DNA of 64,000 nucleotides from Tetracentron sinense (taxonomy: Eukaryota; Streptophyta; Magnoliopsida; Trochodendrales; Trochodendraceae): the NCBI GenBank assembly GCA_015143295.1, contig CM026568.1:18606607-18670606 (forward strand). Direction: 5' to 3'. The notes beneath the pieces are model-generated. The model saw only the letters and a list, made by a program, of their open reading frames with translations. It was not told where the DNA came from and made no database searches. Numbering within the stretch: position 1 is the first letter of the stretch; each line of letters opens with the position of its first letter. Shown here one piece after another: positions 23,216-34,137 of the stretch. Both the position numbers and the translations under genes were made by a program.

Positions 23216-23379
23216 CGTGCATACCATTATCCATTTTCGTTCCCCATTGTATTTGTAACTCAGTGAAGAAGACGAACCAATTCGGGGTCTTCAAAATTTT
23301 TTATATATAAAAAAAAAAAAGAAGGCATGGAGGTGAAAATTGAAAAGACAAGTCTTTTCATCCTATATTTTTTTATGGA

Positions 23380-23650
23380 AAATAGTCACCTCCTCGGTTG
23401 TTGACGCGAGGAGGCCGTCTCAGCTCCCATTTTCTTATCATGTGTCCCCTTCTAACCCCATTTAACTATGGTTAAGATTCATCCATACTTAGGGTTCACC
23501 CATCTACCCTTGGTTTTTAGAATAATATAATAAAATAATTTAACTAAGTGGTTAAATAAACTAACCCAAGTTAAAAGGGAGTTAAAAGGGTCGGCTATGT
23601 GAGAGCAAGGAGGAATAGTCCCCTCCTCGGCCGATGAGGGGACTATTGCT
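23380..23650. mobile_element. Foldback element (TTAAC family) with GAGGAGG-rich ends, copy 2
   Basis: The outer ends ATAGTCACCTCCTCGG and GAGGGGACTATT, and the inner words CATGTGTCC, ACTATGGTTAAGATTCA and CCTTGGTTTTTAGAA, match the element at 40490-40755. Inside the right end is a short perfect hairpin, AGTCCCCTCCTCGGCCGATG with its complement. Confidence 0.5.
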
Positions 23651-24301
23651 CATTTTTTATTTTCACTTTATAAAAGAAGTCAGCAAATGTCTTAAAACCT
23701 TTTCTTTTTCAGGTTATTTTTTTTCTTTACTCTTTACTTTGCTTTTTGTTTTTTGGTAAACCTGTAATCTTTACTTCGTTGGAGAGATCAAAGACGAGAA
23801 GAGATCATTTACTGCCAATTGCGATTGAACCTCTTCCCAAGTTCAATCGCACCCAGAGGTCAATACGTGTCCCTTTTAACCTTGGTTAAAATTATTTAAT
23901 CCTTAAAATTCAATAATGTTATACATACATACATATATATATATATATACACTCCGGAGGCGCTCTCGACTCCATCCTAAATTGAAATTTGACACTCTCG
24001 CTCCCTCTCCCGCTTTGGTTACTTAGCACCTAACCCTCTCTTTGCTTTCCAATCTTTAATCTCATGAATCCTACGAGTTCTGTTTTAAGGATGTCATTGA
24101 CACCCTTCTTTAATCTCAACCGTTAACTATTTCACTCACGTACACACATCTTTCACTCAATTCAAAAACCATTAGAGGGATTTAAGGGGATCGTGTTCCT
24201 CTACTTTCTCACACAGATAAGAGTGTGTAGAGACGTGTCCCTCCCTCCACTTTTCTCTCTCTATCCCTACCTATTAAGTCTCTTCATTTTTCTCTCTCAC
24301 A

Positions 24302-24545
24302 TCTATACTATAATTCTCACCATGATTATCCTCTTTAATTCCCACAATTTGACTCCAAAAAAACCTCAAATGATCTTTTCCTAAATTTTCTTCCATGTAT
24401 CTCATATTCATTTTTTCTCTCTCAAGTGATACTCCTCCTCCTAATATTTCCCAAGAGTCCTCCCATGTTTATCTCAATATTTTTTAAAGTTATTCTCATT
24501 TTATTTTTCTTTGTACACTCGTGCATCACACGTGTGCTTTGCTAG
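24302..24545 (+). mobile_element. Short Helitron-like element (tentative)
   Basis: It starts A|TCTATACTATAATTC, like plant Helitron 5' ends. It ends CTCGTGCATCACACGTG, then TGCTTTGCTAG followed by T at 24546. The CGTG/CACG hairpin just before CTAG is the usual 3' signal. Another such end, ACACGTGCATCG to GCTAG, lies at 24785-24812, so two elements may be stacked. Confidence 0.4.
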
Positions 24546-25076
24546 TATATATATATAAAGAAATAAGACTTTCGTCTTTGATTTCCAAACTCTAGAAGTG
24601 TTGATGCTTACCTCTAAAGAGGAGAGTGGTTTTAGGGGATCTGATCCATTTTGGAGATTTTAAGATATTGTGATTAGAGGGATAAAGAGAGGAAATGTAG
24701 AGACATATTAATCAATGAGAGAGATTTTAGGGGATTGTGATAAGAGGCATAGAGAGAGGGTAGAGTTTTTTTTTTTTATTCATACACGTGCATCGTATGG
24801 GATCTCTGCTAGTATATATATAGAGAGAGAGTAGCATTCTAGTGAGTCATGCTCATCAAAGCCTTTAATGAGTGGTCCTTAAGAACGTGACATATGGTTG
24901 TTGAATGTCAAGACACGTCTCTCGAAAGACATGTGGCAAAAAATTAACTTAATTGACCATTTATAGACCATCCGATCGAAGATGAAAATATTAATCATTT
25001 CTATAGCCTAAGTAGGGTCTATTGAACCTTAGGGGGTTAATGCTAACAAACTAGGGTCTAATTGGAAGATCTAAAT

Positions 25077-25405
25077 CAGTGTTGTCGGAACCAAACCAGA
25101 TTGGCCGGTCGAATCGGAAAATCCTGGAACCAATCCCCTCACTGGTTCCCAAACCCCTCCCTAAAAAAAAAAAAAAAAACCAGTCCTAATTAAAAGTCGG
25201 TCATTTTTGTCAAAACTGAAAGAACCGGCTGATTGAACCGGAAACCAGTGGTAAAATAGGTTGAGAATCGGTCAGAACTGACCATAACTGAGTATAAATG
25301 AAAAAAAATATTTTAAAAAAAAAAAAACATGATCGAACCGGACCGGTCAGACTGGGAACCGACCACTCAGCCGGTTCGATGACCGGTCCGATTCTGAAAA
25401 CACTT
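25077..25405. mobile_element. hAT-type MITE with ATCTAAAT target duplication
   Basis: Exact 8-bp repeats ATCTAAAT flank it (25069-25076 and 25406-25413). Its ends CAGTGTTGTCGGAACC and the complement AAGTGTTTTCAGAATC are imperfect inverted repeats. The subterminal regions are rich in CCGGTTCGA/GAACCGG words. No coding capacity. Confidence 0.8.
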
Positions 25406-25634
25406 ATCTAAATACGTTAGTTCGAACTGATTTTTTGACATGTGTCTCCTAACGGACCCACTTTAAAATTCAATGGTCGAAGTCAAAAAAGATTTTTTCA
25501 TGTGTCATTTTTCTAGTGAGATTGTTCATTTAAAGCTTTAATGAGCATAGCTCATTAGTATCCTTTCTATGTGTGTGTGTTTGATATTGAGTGTGGTTAA
25601 AACACCCACCCAACACCTTAACCACTCTCAAAAT

Positions 25635-25666
<32 letters not shown>

Positions 25667-26129
25667 CCAATCTTATATATGTATAAAAGATGAACAAGTC
25701 TAGGGATACTTTCAAAGTGTACTTCCAAATATACTTCCAAATCCTAACTGTTGATATTAATTATTAAAAGATGAACTAGTCCAAGGATACTCTCAAAGTG
25801 TACTACCAAATATATTCCCAAATCTTAACCGTTTATATTAATTATTAAACTGTTATAAGTAGAACTGATGTGACATTGAAAAGGACAAAATAAGCCAACT
25901 CAAATCTTAGCCCTTAGTGGTTAGTTATATAGAGATGATTAGGGAGTAGATTTGGGAGTACTCATAGACCGACTCATAAAATTAGGGGAAATTAGATATA
26001 GTTAATGCAATAATAACTATCATTAATCTCTCAAATTTCATATACTATTATACGCAAAAAAAAAAAATGCATATACTAATATTGCAAGATACAATTAGTT
26101 CAAAATGTGGTAATTTTTTTTTTTTTTCT

Positions 26130-26292
26130 TCAGGTTGTTGATATCATTTGCCTACGTCAGTAGAGTTAGCCAATCAAAAGTTAGCATGGGCAATGGAGCT
26201 CTTGCTGCTCGAACTTGGGGGAATTGGATCCCCAGACCTTCCCCTTGGAAGGCCACACCCCTACCACTCACGCAAAGGCAGGGTGTATGAAT
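26130..26292 (-). mobile_element. tRNA-derived SINE-like repeat, copy B
   Basis: On the minus strand: ACACCCTGCC, box A-like GTGGTAGGGGTGTGG, box B-like GGGGATCCAATTCCC. A tail with GCTAACT and AAATGATATCA follows, ending in an A run (T run at about 26115-26127 on the plus strand). Head and tail match the copy at 50930-51075. Confidence 0.6.
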
Positions 26293-26365
26293 TGCAAGAT
26301 ACAATTCTTGTGAACACTACATTGTAAAAGAGGTAGTGAGAATTATATGAATTGCAAGCTAATTG

Positions 26366-26740
26366 GTTTGCATGCACAGCCTGGTAAGCGTGCAAATTGA
26401 GTATGTGGTGCCTTTGGATTGGTGTTGGCAGTCGAGAAGATCCCAACCAGTTGGTGTTAGTGAGGATTCTTCGCAGGCCAATTAAGGCCTTGGTTTGCAT
26501 GCACATCCTTGGTATGCGTGTAAATTGAGTACATGGTGCCTTTGGATTGGTGCTAGCAATCTCCTTGCCTGCACTAACTGGAGAAGATCTCAATCAGTTG
26601 GTGTTGGTGAGGAGACTATCACCATCTAATCTGAAGGAGCTACACACTTTTTGCACGCCAATCAAGAAATGCATATTTTTGATAGGCATATAAATTGAAT
26701 ATGTGATGCCTTTGGATTGGTGTTGTTTGCCAACACCTAC
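26366..26740 (+). repeat. Three diverged direct repeats
   Basis: Units at about 26366, 26492 and 26670 share GCATGCACA, AAATTGAGTA(T/C) and GGTGCCTTTGGATTGGTG. Spacing is about 126 and 178 bp. No coding frame is conserved across them. Confidence 0.65.
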
Positions 26741-26777
26741 TAGAAACCCTAAGTTTATTATATATAGCTCCAGGAGG

Positions 26778-26941
26778 TGTGTTAGCCCTACTCTCGGTCA
26801 ACCTCTACTCTCAACCTCCACCAACCACCTATCCATGATCAAATCAATTATGGTGGTTAAAACACTATTTTTCATCAAGAATGGATAGGTGGTTAGTAGA
26901 GGCTGAGAGTAGAGTTTGACTAAGAGTAGGGCTAGCATTCC
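26778..26941. repeat. Long hairpin (about 56-bp arms, 38-bp loop)
   Basis: The left arm GTTAGCCCTACTCTCGGTCA and onwards to CACCTATCCAT pairs with the right arm ATGGATAGGTGG to GAGTAGGGCTAGC with few mismatches. Size and mismatch level suit either a small MITE or a young MIRNA-like precursor; the sequence alone cannot decide. Confidence 0.6.
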
Positions 26942-27212
26942 TCATAGCTCCAATATGTCAAACCAGCACGCTCTTTCAAGCGAGCATCTAGTGTGCACAC
27001 GGGCCCGGCCCACCACAAGTTCGATGTCATGAGCAATAATCCATTTCATACGACAAAAACTTGTGGCGAAGATCCAATCAAATCTGAGCTCACCTATTTT
27101 ATTTTTCTAATTTTTTTAATTTATATTAAATTTTGGTAGGGTATCTGATTTATCTAACGGGGACGCATTTGTATTTTAACTTTTATTTTATTTTATATTA
27201 TTATAGAATTTA

Positions 27213-27488
27213 TCTTTACTATTATAATGGGAGAGGCTGGCGTAGTCTGATTTTTTCAAAATTCCTAAACTACCTTTATATATATAAAACAAAACTTTAA
27301 TTTAATGTTTTACTTTAATTCTCAAACTCCCTTCATCTATCTATTTAATTTAAAGTATAGATTCACAGTCAATCGCGAGGGAGAGTTCAATCGCACTCGT
27401 GGGTTAACATGTGTCTCTTTTAACTCCTATTAACTGTAGTTAACTCTTTCTCCTCGCTCTCGCGTGCATCGCACGTGCCACCCGCTAG
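27213..27488 (+). mobile_element. 276-bp nonautonomous Helitron
   Basis: It starts A|TCTTTACTATTATAATGG and ends CGCGTGCATCGCACGTGCC, then ACCCGCTAG|T. A perfect CGTGC/GCACG hairpin lies about 10 bp before the terminal CTAG, and insertion is between host A and T. Both are Helitron hallmarks. It carries part of the TTAAC-family word set and no protein. Confidence 0.65.
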
Positions 27489-27664
27489 TAGTTAATAAAG
27501 GAGAGGCCTACCAATAAATGGGTGGCGTATATGCCTTGCCCAAGACAAGTCAGGTAGCTTACAGGTGTCATAACAAAGGACCATATTTTATTCAATAAAT
27601 TAATTATATAAGTTAATTTTTGTCTAATTATTCATATATAAATTAGTGTCTAAATACAATTAAG

Positions 27665-28100
27665 CACTATATTTATTAGAAAAATGCTTAACTTATCCGT
27701 GGTTTCCATTTGTAACGAAATGGTCGTTTTTCATTGGTCCACGCCTTACTTTTTAACACTCACAACTATGGTTAAGATTCATTCACCCTAACTTTGAATT
27801 TTAAGAAATTTTTTAATTTTAATTTAATTAAGCTTAATTAGAGTTAAAAGGGACACAAGGACACAGGATCCGTTAATCACTACTCTATTTATTATAGGGG
27901 AAATGTTAAACTTACCGCCGCATTCCACTATGTTGTGGAATGTGCAGTCCTTATTGGTCCATGCCCTTCTTTTTAACACCCATGAATTGTGGTTAAAATT
28001 CACACACATCAAGAGTTAAGCAATCTAACCTTGATTTTTAAAAAGAAAAAAAATAAAAGTATTAACCTTAATTTTTTAAAGATTTTTTTATTTAAAGGAA
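27665..28100. mobile_element. Two adjacent TTAAC-family foldback units
   Basis: The stretches at 27665-27870 and 27888-28100 align from TATTTATTA and AAATG through ATTGGTCCA(C/T)GCC and TTTTTAACAC to the family word GGTTAAGATTCA/GGTTAAAATTCA. They look like a duplication or two neighbouring insertions of one element. Confidence 0.5.
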
Positions 28101-28104
28101 CACA

Positions 28105-28850
28105 ACACCTAAACACACACGGTTAGACCTAAGGTTACCGTTAAGGTGGAATAAGGATAAACACACTCAACCATTCCAAAAGGGCGTGACTAATGGAGGA
28201 TTGTTGGATCCTTTTGGAGTGGTTGAATGAGTTTATTTTTATAACACCTTAGTGGTAACCTTAGGTCCAATCATGTGTTATTTTAATAAAAAAATAAAAA
28301 TAAAAAATGTCAATTCGTTGTGCGGCTAGGTGATAATATCCCATTATCTTTTAAATTTAATTATAAATAAAAGGATGTTAAACGGGACTAGTGGATAGAC
28401 ATTGACTTCTTCATCAAATGCATGGTGGGCTCATCACTACCTTCATTATTTATTACTGCTTGCCAACTTTTCTCCATTGCCGACATTTGCTTCTTAATTA
28501 GTTAGCTGGTTCGAGCGCATTTCTCATGCATATGCAACTTGTAATAGTTTAAAAATGAACAAGAGGGGGGCATGTGCGATGCACGTGAGAGGGGGGAAGG
28601 AGAGAGATTGCGAAGATGGATCTAGTAAGGGCATTTCAAAAAAAAAAATTTAAAGAATATTTTGGATATAGAAATTTGATGGACACTTTGGCTAAAAAAA
28701 ATTTTGTAAGAGACATATTGCTTATGAAATATGATATAGTGACATTTTTAGAACAAAAAAGCTTTAGAGACATTTTGGGTATAATAAATAAAGGGGGTGG
28801 GTGGGGCCTTGATGAAACGTTCTTTCGGAGCGTTTTGCCAAGAGAGCGAG
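28105..28850. other. No gene seen; inverted words and a possible reversed Helitron end
   Basis: An inverted pair at 28115-28275 (CACGGTTAGACCTAAGG-type left side, CCTTAGGTCCAATCATGTG right side) suggests another foldback. GCATGTGCGATGCACGTG at 28570-28587 resembles a Helitron hairpin read from the minus strand. The 80-codon frame at 28616 has no recognisable domain. Confidence 0.35.
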
Positions 28851-29360
28851 GTGTCTGATTACGCCATTGAGGTTGTCATGTGTCCTTTTTAACACTCTTT
28901 AACTGTGATTAATATTCACTCACCCCTAGAGTTCACCCACTTATCCTTGGTTTTTAGAAGAAAAAAAATTAACCTTAGGAGTTAGTGAATTTTAACCAGA
29001 GTTTAAAAAAATAATATTTTAAAAAAAATCAAGAATAAGTGGGTGAACCTAGGGTGGGTGAATCTTAATCACAGTTGGAGTCTGATTACGCCTTTGAGGT
29101 TGTCATGTGTCTCTTTTGACACCCCTTGATTGTGGTTAAGATTCATCTACGCCTATAGTTCACCCACCTATCCTTGGTTTTTAGAATTTTTTTTTAAACT
29201 CTAATTAAAATTCATTAATTCTTAGGGTTAATTTTTTTTTTAATTTTTTTTCTAAAATCCAAGGATAAGTGGGTGAACCTTAAGTGTGAGTGAATCTTAA
29301 CCACATTTAAAGTGTTAAAAGAGACATATGACGACCTTAGTGGCGTAACCGACTCCAAGT
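28851..29360. mobile_element. Two tandem TTAAC-family foldback elements
   Basis: Copies at about 28855-29085 and 29086-29355 both open GTCTGATTACGCC(A/T)TTGAGG then GTTGTCATGTGTC. Both carry inverted arms with CACCCACTTATCCTTGG and its complement, and end in the complement of the opening words. They are among the clearest members of the family. Confidence 0.65.
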
Positions 29361-29939
29361 AATCTGGTTATAATTGTAGAGAATTTCAAGTCTAATAGAT
29401 AGATAAGTGAGGGGTAGTATAAGAATTAAGCAAACATCTAATCAAGAGTTTGTGATTATATATAAGAAGATGAGATAAGAGGAAAGGGTAGTTTTAGAAT
29501 CACAAAAAGATTCAATCAACTTTTTTGAATAGGGGCATCCTCTTTATTAATAGTAAAGATAAAGAAGATAGGAGTTGTGTAGTCCATATTTCCAAAAAAA
29601 TAAAAAAGTCTTAAAAAAATTCTTGTTTTGAGAGCTTTGAAAATAATAAGGCTCCATTCATATTTTAACTTTTTGTAAAAAGTAGATTTACCAATACCAA
29701 TATGCAGGGGTGGAGCCAGGAATTTTCTTTGGGGTCCAAAGTACATGTATTTAGAAGATTAATGAGTTTCAAGTATGGGTCTTGGGGGTTTGGGGTCGTA
29801 GCCCCCAATTTTATTTTATTTTTTTGACAATGGGTATGGAAAGCTATTATTTAAATAAAATTAATTATATTTTTAAATTCTTTTATATTTAATATATAAG
29901 AAATTTTATTTTTTCGACAGAATGCACGGGTCTCTCTAG
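29361..29939. other. AT-rich spacer ending in a Helitron-like CTAG
   Basis: No gene seen. The right end GAATGCACGGGTCTCTCTAG, followed by T at 29940, resembles a Helitron 3' terminus and directly abuts the start of the Gypsy region. Confidence 0.35.
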
Positions 29940-30614
29940 TGTTGCAGAGCAAGTGGTAGAGAATTTCATAGAATTATTGGATCATCAACAATCCAAAGGA
30001 AATGCATAAAGACTCTAGTAGAAATGATGGAACGAAAAGCAAAAAGCTCTAGTAGAAATCATGAGCCCCAGAGTCGGAATTGCGCGAAATTTATATGGCT
30101 AACTGGAAACGCTGAGAACTTTAATACCCATTGTTTTTCCATGGATTTTTTACTTTTTGGCCAGATTCACTCGTTTAGGCCTCAGAAACATCAATTTTGT
30201 TATTTTGGGAAACTTTTGTTTTAATAATAACTTTTGTTTTAGAAGTCAGAATCACACACCATCGATTCTGACATGCTTCTAGTATTCAGTATTAGTAGCT
30301 TTCGTGGTTAGTTCATTTTTTGCCATTTTTAGTAATTTTCCTATTTTGTTTAATTTCGCATCGTATTTATAGATTTGTAAGCCACAATGCAAAGACAATT
30401 TTGTTTTGAATAAAATTGCAGAGAGTTTTCTCTTTTCCTTATTGTTCTTGGTATTCTTACAAATCAACAAGACAGTGGATGCCTATTATCCCTGGTATTT
30501 TCCTTGAGGAAAATCAATATATTTAGTGGACGGTTGTGTGATTGGCACGATCGAATCACTCTTTAGCGCTCTCTGCATCAATTGGTATCAAAACCTAAGT
30601 TTCGTTCCTGCTTC

Positions 30615-31730
30615 ATGCCGTCTAGATGTGGTGGTGGTCAAAACGTGCCTCTCAACGAAATGCTCGAATGTGATGACGTAGCCTGATTAATACAATAGAT
30701 CGAGGCATTAACAGTTCAGGCTACGGCACTAGCAGCAAGGGATAATCAACGAAGGAGTCGATCTCCACCTTCGAGTTCTGTAGAGGAGGAGGGATTTGAA
30801 GGCGAGTTCGAAAACCCCTATGGCGAATATATCCCAAGGAGAGAGAGAACCACGGTGGAAAATCCTAAAATAAACTTTGATTCATGGCAGTGGGAAGCCG
30901 GACTAAAGATTGACATACCTGAATTTCAAGGAGGCATCCTACCAGAGGAGTTTTTAGACTGGATTTATGTTGTAGAGGAGGTCCTGGATTTTAATGAGGG
31001 ACCTGACAACAAACGAGTTCAATTGGTTGCAACCAGATTTCGGGGACGGGCTGCTGAATGTTGGCAACAGTCTAAGTTAACGCGTGGTCAACAGGAAAAC
31101 GGAAGGTTGATTCATGGGAAAAGCTGAAAAAACATATGCGTATGGCATTCTTGCCCCACAACTATACACGGATGTTATATCAACAATTACAAAACTTACG
31201 ACAGGGTACTAAGACAGTTGATGACTATACCACATAATTTTATCATTTGGTGGCTTATAATGATTTAGCTAAAACGGAAGAGCAATTGGTATCTCGATAT
31301 ATTGGAGGTTTGCGATCCCAATTTCAAGATACTCCCCATTTATTTGATCCATTAAATGTTTCTAAAGCCTATTAGAGCGCCATACAATTAGAAAAGCAGT
31401 TCAGTCGCAGATCTGGCATTTCTACGTGGGCAAATAGTGAAATTAGTAGTTGGTCTACATGTGGCCCTACTAGAACTGTCACCCATCCGGGTAGTGCTGG
31501 AAAACTGTCAATCAAAGGGTAAACCAATAGAGCCCCTACTATGGGTGGTGGAGAATGTTGTTTTAAGTGGGGAGAGCCTGGGCATCGGATGACAGATTGT
31601 AGGAAGGGTGACCGAGTTGGAAAGGGTTTGTTCGTCAACAGTGAGGAGATTTCATATGAGCAGAGTGAAGAATTTGAACATGACCCTACCTTTGATACTA
31701 TGGACAATGGTGACTCACAAGAAGAACATG
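30615..31730 (+). pseudogene. Gypsy gag with zinc knuckle
   Basis: After the ATG at 30615 comes an Arg/Ser-rich stretch, then the capsid region (DIPEFQGGILPEEFLDWIY, VQLVATRFRGRAAECWQQ). A frameshift near 31100 leads on (HNYTRMLYQQLQNLRQGTK) to a knuckle, CCFKWGEPGHRMTDC, in which the second cysteine position holds tryptophan. Several stops interrupt it. Confidence 0.85.
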
Positions 31731-31859
31731 TTATTGGTGATGAAGGCTACATGTGGTGCGCATGGCCTATTTTACCCCCCGGGGGATGGATGAAGATAGG
31801 TGGCTTCGTAATAATATCTTCCAATCTAACTATACCATTGATGGGAAGGTATGCCGGTT

Positions 31860-32380
31860 TGTTATCAACCCAAGAAGCTGTGAGAATGTAATTATGGAAG
31901 ATGTTGTTAAAAATTAAGGCTCACGACGGAAGAGCATCCAAACCCCTAAAAGTTGTCATGACTAAAGAAATGGAATGAGGTAACAGTTTCTAAACACTAT
32001 TTAGTTCCTTTATCTATTGGTTGTAATTATAAAGATAAAATCTGGTGTGATGTGGTTCGCATAGATGCATGTCATGTTTTGTTGGGGAGGTCGTGGCAGT
32101 ATGATAGGAGTGTCTCACATGAGGGACGAACTAATACCTATAGCTTCATGTTTAACAAAGTTGAAATTGTATTTATCCCGAAGAAAGAGATGACACCCAA
32201 ACCATTAGTTGGGAAGGGATCCAACTCTTAATGATGAGTTGATTTATAGAAGAGATGTCGGAGACCAGGGTAGTGTATGTGTTGATTGATAGGTAAAGAC
32301 CCTACTATGGGGAATGAGGCTCCTGAACCTATTAAGGAGATACTTGGTGAGTATCAGGATGTGTTCCCTACTGACCTGCT
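31860..32380 (+). pseudogene. Gypsy protease region and linker
   Basis: Fragments such as WCDVVRIDACHVLLGRSWQ and HEGRTNTYSF followed by VEIVFIPKKE are typical of Gypsy protease C-terminal text. ILGEYQDVFPTDL, the usual lead into reverse transcriptase, is cut by the next insertion. The protease active site is not clear. Confidence 0.75.
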
Positions 32381-33729
32381 GGTCGTTACACAATTTTAAT
32401 TATTCTTTATAATAATAATTCCTTAGAATAATACTAGTAAGGGTGTCGAACCTCTGAGGATTGTGTTAGTTTCGTTACCTATTATCAAGATTAATTCTAA
32501 ACTAATAATTGAAAAGAGTTGATGTTTAATGGATTAAACTAAAACAATTATTTAAACTAATGGTGACTTCTAATTAAATTATCAAATACTGGGTTCTTAA
32601 ATCTTTTTGAGAGAAGATTTGGGGTGTTTGAATCCAGCACTAACCTCATAACTAATCTCATTCTGAATTTATTCAAATCTCAAATCTCTTGATTTACAAA
32701 CATTACAGTGAGAGTGACAACACGTCCTCTCTCCACTGATCAAGAAAGATACAAGGGATCAAACCCTATGCATATCGTATCTTTGGTTAGCACGAGTGAT
32801 ATGCATTAAACTAGGATAGTATGATCACTCGCCTTTACTTAGCATAAAATATCTTAGGATCTAATCTCTTGATATATTAAAACAATTGCATAAAACTTAT
32901 ATTAAAATTCTAACGACAATTAACACAAGTGGGTTTAATTTCAATTTCCTAACACGTAAGACAATTATAGAAATTCTATTGAAATCAAATATAATTCAAT
33001 AAATCTGGTTGTTAAAACAACTCTCTCATTATGTAATCAATGTCTTACAAAAGAAATCTAAATAAAAACAAAGAACAACACATTTACTTGGCTAGGGTTT
33101 CATCGAAACCCTAGAACAGAAAATTAGTTCATCGCGAGGGAAGAGATCATCATCTTCATAGACAAAAATATCAATCTCATCTTCAAAACTTCATTGATTT
33201 CCAGAGCTTCTTCTCTTCAAAAGATCCAAAATTCTCAACCTTTTATGGCTAATGGTTTTCTTATTTATAGAGAGAGGGTTTCCATTTGGATTAGGGTTGT
33301 TGTAAACTCATTAGGACTCAAAGTCCTCTTTTTCGTACATAGCTTTCAAGTTAAAAAAGCCTATCCACGATCAATCGCAAAGCAACTGCAATCGATCGCA
33401 GACAGGATAAATCTATGCAAAAATTTACTGCCTCATTTGCGATCTATCGCAGATTCACCATTTATCGCAGCAAGACCTGTGATCGATCGCAGACACACTA
33501 CGATTGATCGCAAGGTATAGAAATTCCTGCATTCTTCTCTCTTTTGGTCTTTCACATGATTGAAATTCTTATAAATCTTTGAGAGTCTTTAAATCTTCAA
33601 TTTTAACTTCTTTTCCTCGCATGATCCTTAAATCAAAAAAGATAATCAAGTATTGTAAGATAATCCAAAAGATTACTCTAAGGAACTGACAAGTTTAGAT
33701 TAAGGTGCTTAAATGTATAAAAATTAGCA
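32380..33729. mobile_element. LTR-like insertion (about 1.35 kb) in the Gypsy element
   Basis: The Gypsy frame stops at FPTDL and resumes at 33735 with [18 protein letters not shown], so everything between is inserted. The insert starts TGGTCGTTACAC and ends AATTAGCA, has no coding domain, and includes a cluster of GATCGATCGCA words (33365-33515). These fit a solo LTR. I did not find a clean target duplication, so the exact ends are uncertain by a few bases. Confidence 0.55.
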
Positions 33730-33734
33730 TCGAT

Positions 33735-34134
33735 CATTTGCCATCGAGATTACCACCCTTAAGGAACATCCAACATCAGATTGACTTGGTTCCTGAGTCT
33801 AATCTACCCAATAGGCCTCATTATCGTATGAGTTCTGCGATGTGAAGTAGAGGAATTGCTGGCTAAGGGTCATATTAGAGAGAGTCTTAGTCTGTGTGTT
33901 GTACCTGCATTGCTTACTCCAAAAAAGGATGACTCTTGACGTATGTGTGTCGATAGCCGGAAAATAAATAAAATCATAGTTCGGTACCATTTTCCTATCC
34001 CTAGATTGGATGACTTGTTGGATCAGTTGAGTTGGGCTTTTGTGTTTAGCAAACTAGATCTGAAAAGTGGCTACCATCAGATTTAGATTCAAGAGGGTGA
34101 TGAACAAACAATTGCCTTCAAGACTCGTGAGGGG
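33735..34134 (+). pseudogene. Gypsy reverse transcriptase, first part
   Basis: Reads [31 protein letters not shown], a stop where P or W is usual, [26 protein letters not shown] and [13 protein letters not shown]. It ends at FKTREGL exactly where the CACTA-like element begins. Contains frameshifts and stops. Confidence 0.85.
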
Positions 34135-34137
34135 TTA

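Noticed and set aside
26366..26740. CRISPR array
   Set aside because: Three diverged long repeats with unequal spacing in plant nuclear DNA; no cas genes.
29940..30577. Exact 5' LTR borders of the Gypsy element
   Set aside because: Without a 3' LTR the left border cannot be proved; only the primer site fixes the right border approximately.
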